Assembly (NCBI GenBank): GCA_003313425.1
Contig: NHZP01000061.1
Location: 124,001-188,000 of the forward strand
DNA length: 64,000 nucleotides
Direction: 5' to 3'
DNA from: Pseudopyrenochaeta lycopersici
Lineage: Eukaryota > Ascomycota > Dothideomycetes > Pleosporales > Pseudopyrenochaetaceae
Shown: positions 63,515 to 64,000 of the stretch, piece by piece
Layout: the number at the start of each line of letters is the position of its first letter
How positions within the stretch are numbered: position 1 is the first letter of the stretch
The notes under the pieces: model-generated
Database searches by the model: none
What the model was told of the DNA's origin: nothing
The model's input: the letters and a program-made list of their open reading frames with translations, nothing else
Position numbers and translations under genes: made by a program

Positions 63515-64000
63515 TTACCAACAACGACGGCAAGTCAGCCAGTCCTCTCCTGACGGTTGTACTATTCCTACTGCATCGCTGAGTCCAGCAAACCAGTCAG
63601 ACGTTCCAAACGGCCATACACCCGAAAATTCATCTAAGCGAGTAAACCTTGATGAAACACCACGTGCATACACACAAGGCTCACATATCCAGTTGAGAGT
63701 ACATGCGCAGTCCACCCGCGTATTAAAAAACCCTTCGTCTAACGAATACAACAATACAGACGTCATAAAAGCATCCGCAGTCTGCCCTTCAGGTGTTGTG
63801 ATAAGAGGAAGAATGCGCTGCATCAACACATCTACTGTCTCTACCGAAAGCTCCGCCAAAACAACTAAGCTCCGCATTGCCACATACCAGAGCACGTCCA
63901 CCTTGAGAACTAAGAGAGACTGCCGGGTGGCCCCCTGCGCAACAAAATACTTATAGTCTTCCAGACAAAACTTGTGTCCTTGTGCTACACACTCTATAGG
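63515..64000 (-). CDS. SDAVG-family protein, 5' part cut by window end (C41)
   Basis: The frame is open to the window end, so the first exon and the start of exon 2 are missing. The visible part reads CVAQGHKFCLEDYKYFV, SLLVLKVDVLW, VVLAELSVETVDVLMQRILPL, VDCACTLNWICEPC and LSDAVGIVQPSGEDWLTC. It is closest to C17 and C28. Confidence 0.82.
   Translation of the reverse strand, partial: PIECVAQGHKFCLEDYKYFVAQGATRQSLLVLKVDVLWYVAMRSLVVLAELSVETVDVLMQRILPLITTPEGQTADAFMTSVLLYSLDEGFFNTRVDCACTLNWICEPCVYARGVSSRFTRLDEFSGVWPFGTSDWFAGLSDAVGIVQPSGEDWLTCRRCW

Overview
The window is a head-to-tail array of 40 complete cassettes (C1-C40) with a partial one at each end. Every gene I accept lies on the minus strand. 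A near-invariant 33-34 bp core (key part AACTTTCTAGTGAAAGGAAT) occurs 41 times, and core-to-core distance is always 1,558-1,601 bp (mean about 1,576) although coding content runs from roughly 225 to 850 nt. I number the cassettes from left to right by the core that opens each on its left.

The genes look eukaryotic. Most have a CCAAT box, a TATA-like box about 85-135 nt downstream of it, an ATG usually 50-200 nt further on, and one short GT-AG intron (37-79 nt, often with CTAAC- or CTGAT-like branch sites). Exon phases agree at every junction I rebuilt. The source is therefore a eukaryotic nuclear genome, or a large DNA virus or virus-derived locus with spliced genes. I cannot name the species, and I saw no rRNA, tRNA, transposase, integrase or reverse transcriptase.

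Within a cassette, in plus-strand order: core; foldback block; AT-rich 3' region; gene 3' end to 5' end (read leftward); 5' leader hairpin; TATA; CCAAT; a further chain of small hairpins; next core. The hairpins keep their order and pairing while stem sequences change on both sides, so the pairing itself appears to be selected.

Most cassettes carry one member of a family I do not recognise (about 240-260 aa). Exon 1 codes for about 45-57 aa, often ending near VRxHxxG. Exon 2 typically begins LVExGISLT, then WWxTKESGxxP, LLVLKVD, FAxLSVExxDVxxxRILPL, VDCxCx5CxxC, and ends WFxGxSDAVGxxxPxGxxWLSC. Divergent members are C2, C15, C16, C19, C26 and C32. Other cassettes hold a Rad52-like annealing protein (C6, C31), F-box-like proteins joined to a family-type exon 2 (C19, C29, C34), an acidic/basic nuclear-looking protein (C22, C40) and several single-copy unknowns (C21, C24, C25, C35, C37, C39).

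Seven cassettes occur twice as apparently identical copies with different neighbours: C6=C31, C9=C36, C10=C38, C12=C18, C20=C33, C22=C40, C29=C34. In every pair identity begins and ends inside or right beside the core. C9 and C10 are adjacent in one place, whereas their copies C36 and C38 are separated by exactly one extra cassette, C37. This reads as a eukaryotic gene-cassette system that gains, loses and copies fixed-length units at a foldback core. It resembles bacterial integron cassettes, multipartite ssDNA virus segments or polydnavirus segments in logic, but I recognise no sequence from those systems.
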